From the NCBI GenBank assembly GCA_037954235.1, contig JBBMOA010000018.1:5141501-5205500 (forward strand): a stretch of 64,000 bases of DNA, written 5' to 3'. This DNA is from Aulostomus chinensis (lineage: Eukaryota; Chordata; Actinopteri; Syngnathiformes; Aulostomidae). The translations under genes were made by a program, and so were the position numbers. How positions within the stretch are numbered: position 1 is the stretch's first letter; each line of letters starts with the position of its first letter. The notes beneath the pieces are model-generated. The model saw only the letters and a program-made list of their open reading frames with translations. It did not search any database and was not told the DNA's origin. Shown piece after piece: positions 61,201 through 64,000 of the stretch.

Positions 61201-63162
61201 CTTTCGAGTTAAAAATGCGGTGTGGTCAGTTACTTTGAGCCGTCCTTCTCATTGCTTTTAAATTGTTCACAGGAGGCGTCTCCCGCCGAGCAGGAGCAGT
61301 TCTTCAGGATGATAAGTCACGCACAAAGTGGACGCATGGATGAACAACGCTGCTCTTTACAGCCAAGCAGAAGCACACCTGTCACCCCCACACACAATGG
61401 AAGTGCTTTAAATAATGCACCGACAGGTCGGGAAACACAAAGGGCAAGTCGGATCAGGAATGCTTTCTTCCTCGTTGACGTCACAGAAATAACACTGTGC
61501 TCTCTGTAACAGGTGCGGAGGCTGACGCATTCTTCAGAATCATCGCCTCCAGTCAGGGTCGACGGCTGGACGATCAGCGCGTTGTGCTTCCTACCCTGCC
61601 GGGGATAAGTGGAAATTCCAAGGGGAAAGAAAATGTGAGTGATGTAAAATCTGGAAGCCCAGTAGGTTCCTCAGCATTTAAGTAACTGGTGTGGTTGTGA
61701 GAACAATAAAAAAAAAAAAAAAAAAAACCCTGCAATCTTAATTTATTGCCTTGTTATTTCTGTAATACCCCAATCCCGGGGTTTAGGGTATGCAGGAGAT
61801 GATGCTCCAACTCATTCTCAGGACTACAATAGTATAACTTGAGAACATGGTTAGTGTGTTAACCAAGGTTTCTGCTGCACCATGTCAACATCTCTTTTTC
61901 TTTTTTTTTTAACTGCATAAAAGCCCCATGTCCAAGGCTGGTGATCATTTCTTAGTGGATCCTTTCTTCTTCTTCTTCTTCTTTCGTTTTTCCCTCTGTG
62001 AGGCTTCTGCACCAAACAGCACTTTGGCTGAAGGTACACCAACAAGGTCGAGGAAGGACTGCTCCAGACCTACCCCGCAAAACCACACGGGTTATGCAGA
62101 GTCTGGTTTCCCGAGACCCATGCCAAAGTCTGCCTCATTTTCCCCCGAGACAGAGTATCAGAAGAGCCTTACTTCCCCAGCACAGGTAAAAAAAAAAAGA
62201 AGAAAAAAACTCCCTCAGATGGGTTTTTACTTCGTTACAACTTCTGCAGAAAGAAGAATAATGCTGTAGAATAGGAGCATACATTGAGAGGAATATTTAA
62301 GGGCAGCTTTTAAGGGCACGGTATGTTTCAGTTGTAATGACATGGATCAACAGTGACAGCTTATAGCTTACCCCAGATGAAGGTTTTAGTTAGCAAGGAA
62401 AATCTCCTGGATTTTCAAATGTAATTCCTCTCACAAGGGGGGTATCTCTTGCCAAGAATCGTAAGTGTAGTCTCTTCAATGGCCTGCAGCTTGATAATAA
62501 TGAAATAAGTCACTGAGACAATTAGTAGGGGGAAAAAAAAAGGGATGTGTTTTCTTTCCAGGTGACAGTTAAGGTGTCTATGAGCTTCACTCCACAGCTG
62601 GTAAGTTCTCACCATTAGTGTAAACAGCATCTTTATTTCCCAAGAATGATGTGAGCCCCCACAGACGCTTACTGGACTTTTTAATCTTTCAAAGGGTCAT
62701 AAAGTTGTTGATCAGCCATGCACATTCCCAGAGGTCTTCCTCACTCTTGGAGCCCCAGGAGATAATCTGGTGATCCCTTTGAGCCCGACACCTGGAAGGC
62801 CCCTGTCTTTGAATTTGAACCTCATCCGAAAAGAAGATGCCAATTCCGGGCAGTGTTCCTCGAGCCGTGCAAGCCCCAGGAAGGCCCACTCGAGGCCATC
62901 ATCTCCCAACCCGAAAGCAGCCAATAAATCCCACCATAGACCTTCAGGCCAACAGGAACAGGGGAAGCCTGTGAAAATTAGTCCAGAAGAAGACTGCTTC
63001 TCCCTGATTGAGAAAGTTCACACAGCCCACCTACATTTGGGAATGGCTCAAGGAGAACAAAGATGGAAGAGCGAGCCTGGAAGGGGGAAGGAAAAGGCCG
63101 AGCACGGAAAGGGAAAAGGGGGTGGAAAGAAAGATAAGAAGGACGGTGGCAATAAACAGTAG
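58263..63162 (+). CDS. pcp2: PCP2-like protein with nine GoLoco motifs
   Basis: Fifteen exons join in phase: 58263-58301, 58616-58730, 58816-58874, 58964-59101, 59242-59401, 59566-59732, 60102-60266, 60396-60534, 60681-60853, 60975-61130, 61273-61426, 61513-61634, 62003-62185, 62562-62600 and 62695-63162. They encode about 758 residues (mammalian PCP2 about 100-136). GoLoco motifs bind GDP-loaded G-alpha-i/o and block nucleotide release. Nine are seen: 58631-58687, 59257-59319, 59577-59633, 59703-59732 plus 60102-60125, 60411-60473, 60698-60754, 60824-60853 plus 60975-60998, 61294-61350 and 61524-61580. Each ends in D-D/E-Q-R except the second (D-D-Q-C). Three motif types repeat in order. PCP2 identity rests on motif type (RRLDDQR followed by SLPGI) and the stxbp2/pet100 neighbours; no TPR domain is present, against GPSM1/2. 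The tail after 62003 is unfamiliar, Pro/Ser-rich, then Lys/Gly-rich. The Met start and first exon are the weakest parts. Confidence 0.8.
59577..60998 (+). repeat. tandem exon-cassette duplication in the pcp2-like gene
   Basis: Exons 59242-59732 with 60102-60266, and exons 60396-60853 with 60975-61130, are two copies of one three-motif unit. Each has an A exon (RGRMDDQ/RGRMDEQ type), a long B exon (FFSLLAN, RLDDQRVSLPSLPG, ending SYLCYMVSKVQ) and a C exon opening GSRMDDQR or GSRMDEQR. The span given is from the B1 motif to the end of the C2 motif, and both copies keep the same splice phases (1, 0, 0). An A-only unit precedes them (58616-58730) and an A-B unit follows (61273-61634). Confidence 0.85.
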
Positions 63163-64000
63163 GCGGGTATTCCTCAGTGTATCCATGGATGCACACCAGA
63201 AAAGAAATGTGAAGTATGAATTGGCGAACTGAATTTGTAGTTTTCATACACGCAGTAATTAAGAGGCTATTTACTGTAGAACTCCGTTGTGGTCTGTGTT
63301 TATTCTGAGAACTGAATTAATCATGAAGCATTTTATTCATTTGTTTTCCTTGATAGCTGTTCATTTCATTGATGTATAATCTGTGCGTTTTCATTATGTT
63401 TGAATATACGCTGTTAAAAAAAAAAAAAATCATACCATTTTTTTGCTGCTTGTTCAAACAAATTATGGACAGATGGGACTTCACTCCGTTGGTCAAAGTG
63501 TCCAAAACAAATAAATAATCTTTGAGAGGAAAATCAGGAAGAAGAAGAAAAGCTGTGAAACAATAAACTCAACAAAATTAAATGTGATCACTTGTTCATG
63601 TCTCTTCACAGTTAGTGTAACTGCTACATCAATGACAAATGGGCCTGGAGTCTCTCTGAACGGTTAGCGTTCGCATGTAGCAGTAACACTGGGCACAGTT
63701 GTTTTCAGTCCACTTTATGGAGGGCTCAAATTAAAAAAGAAGAGTTTGTTGGTGCATCGTAACTTCATTGATGGGAGTTGAATGAGCACATTGACTGAAA
63801 CAATCCGCGAGTGAAGATTTACGTGCACTTGATGATTTTTAAAGTTCATATTGAGGTTAGCCTTTAACGATACCTCAGGAGCAGTAGCTAAATGCTAGCT
63901 TGCTACTGGCGTGAGATTTTTTTTTTATTTTAAATGTAGAAAAAACTTGTAGGCATCTCTGTTTACTTTCTCTGAACTACATTGAAAATAATACCTTTTA
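63163..64000 (+). other. pcp2-like 3'UTR and right flank
   Basis: AATAAA signals at 63510-63515 and 63562-63567 mark probable 3' ends. Beyond about 63.6 kb no gene is recognised up to the window edge. Confidence 0.5.

Noticed and set aside
58263..63162. GPSM1/GPSM2 as the identity of the GoLoco gene
   Set aside because: There is no TPR array, and motif type, SLPG extension and neighbours fit PCP2 better.
1..64000. Prokaryotic-type systems (CRISPR arrays, operons, phage or toxin modules)
   Set aside because: The window is intron-bearing vertebrate DNA; the regular repeats are microsatellites without unique spacers.

Overview
This window is vertebrate nuclear DNA, most likely from a teleost fish. 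The genes are split by short GT-AG introns, CA/GT and TA microsatellites are abundant, and the mobile-element relics are of fish type (Tc1-like with a typical end sequence, L1-like LINE, L2-type tails). The proteins are close to their mammalian counterparts. All exon calls come from reading splice sites, checking phase and comparing with remembered family proteins; no alignment was run.

Layout, left to right. (1) 162-1772, +: the 3' half of fkbp10, an ER collagen chaperone, cut by the window edge. (2) 4088-7734, -: nt5c3b, a cytosolic 5'-nucleotidase of the HAD fold, tail to tail with fkbp10. (3) 10125-12370, -: klhl11, a BTB-Kelch Cullin-3 adaptor. (4) 12.4-14.8 kb: a gene-poor junction with a long TA repeat and a dead Tc1-like transposon. 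(5) 17312-26342, -: brd4, with two bromodomains, an ET domain, a Gln/Pro-rich region and the C-terminal motif. A G-rich 3'UTR lies downstream, and a 16 kb first intron leads to a CpG-rich putative promoter near 42.8 kb. (6) 43822-44555, +: pet100, a complex IV assembly factor. (7) 46703-56407, +: stxbp2 (Munc18-2), with an L1-like relic in one intron. (8) 58263-63162, +: a greatly enlarged pcp2-like gene encoding nine GoLoco motifs.

The genes belong to two human synteny blocks. fkbp10-nt5c3b-klhl11 corresponds to human 17q21 (with KLHL10 missing between the last two), while pet100-stxbp2-pcp2 corresponds to 19p13.2 and brd4 to 19p13.1. The join lies in the repeat-bearing interval between klhl11 and brd4. 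The genes do not form one pathway.

The most unusual item is the pcp2-like gene. Mammalian PCP2 has two GoLoco motifs. Here a three-motif cassette has been copied in tandem by exon duplication, giving nine motifs, one of which has lost its arginine finger. A degenerate tenth may lie in a new basic C-terminal region.
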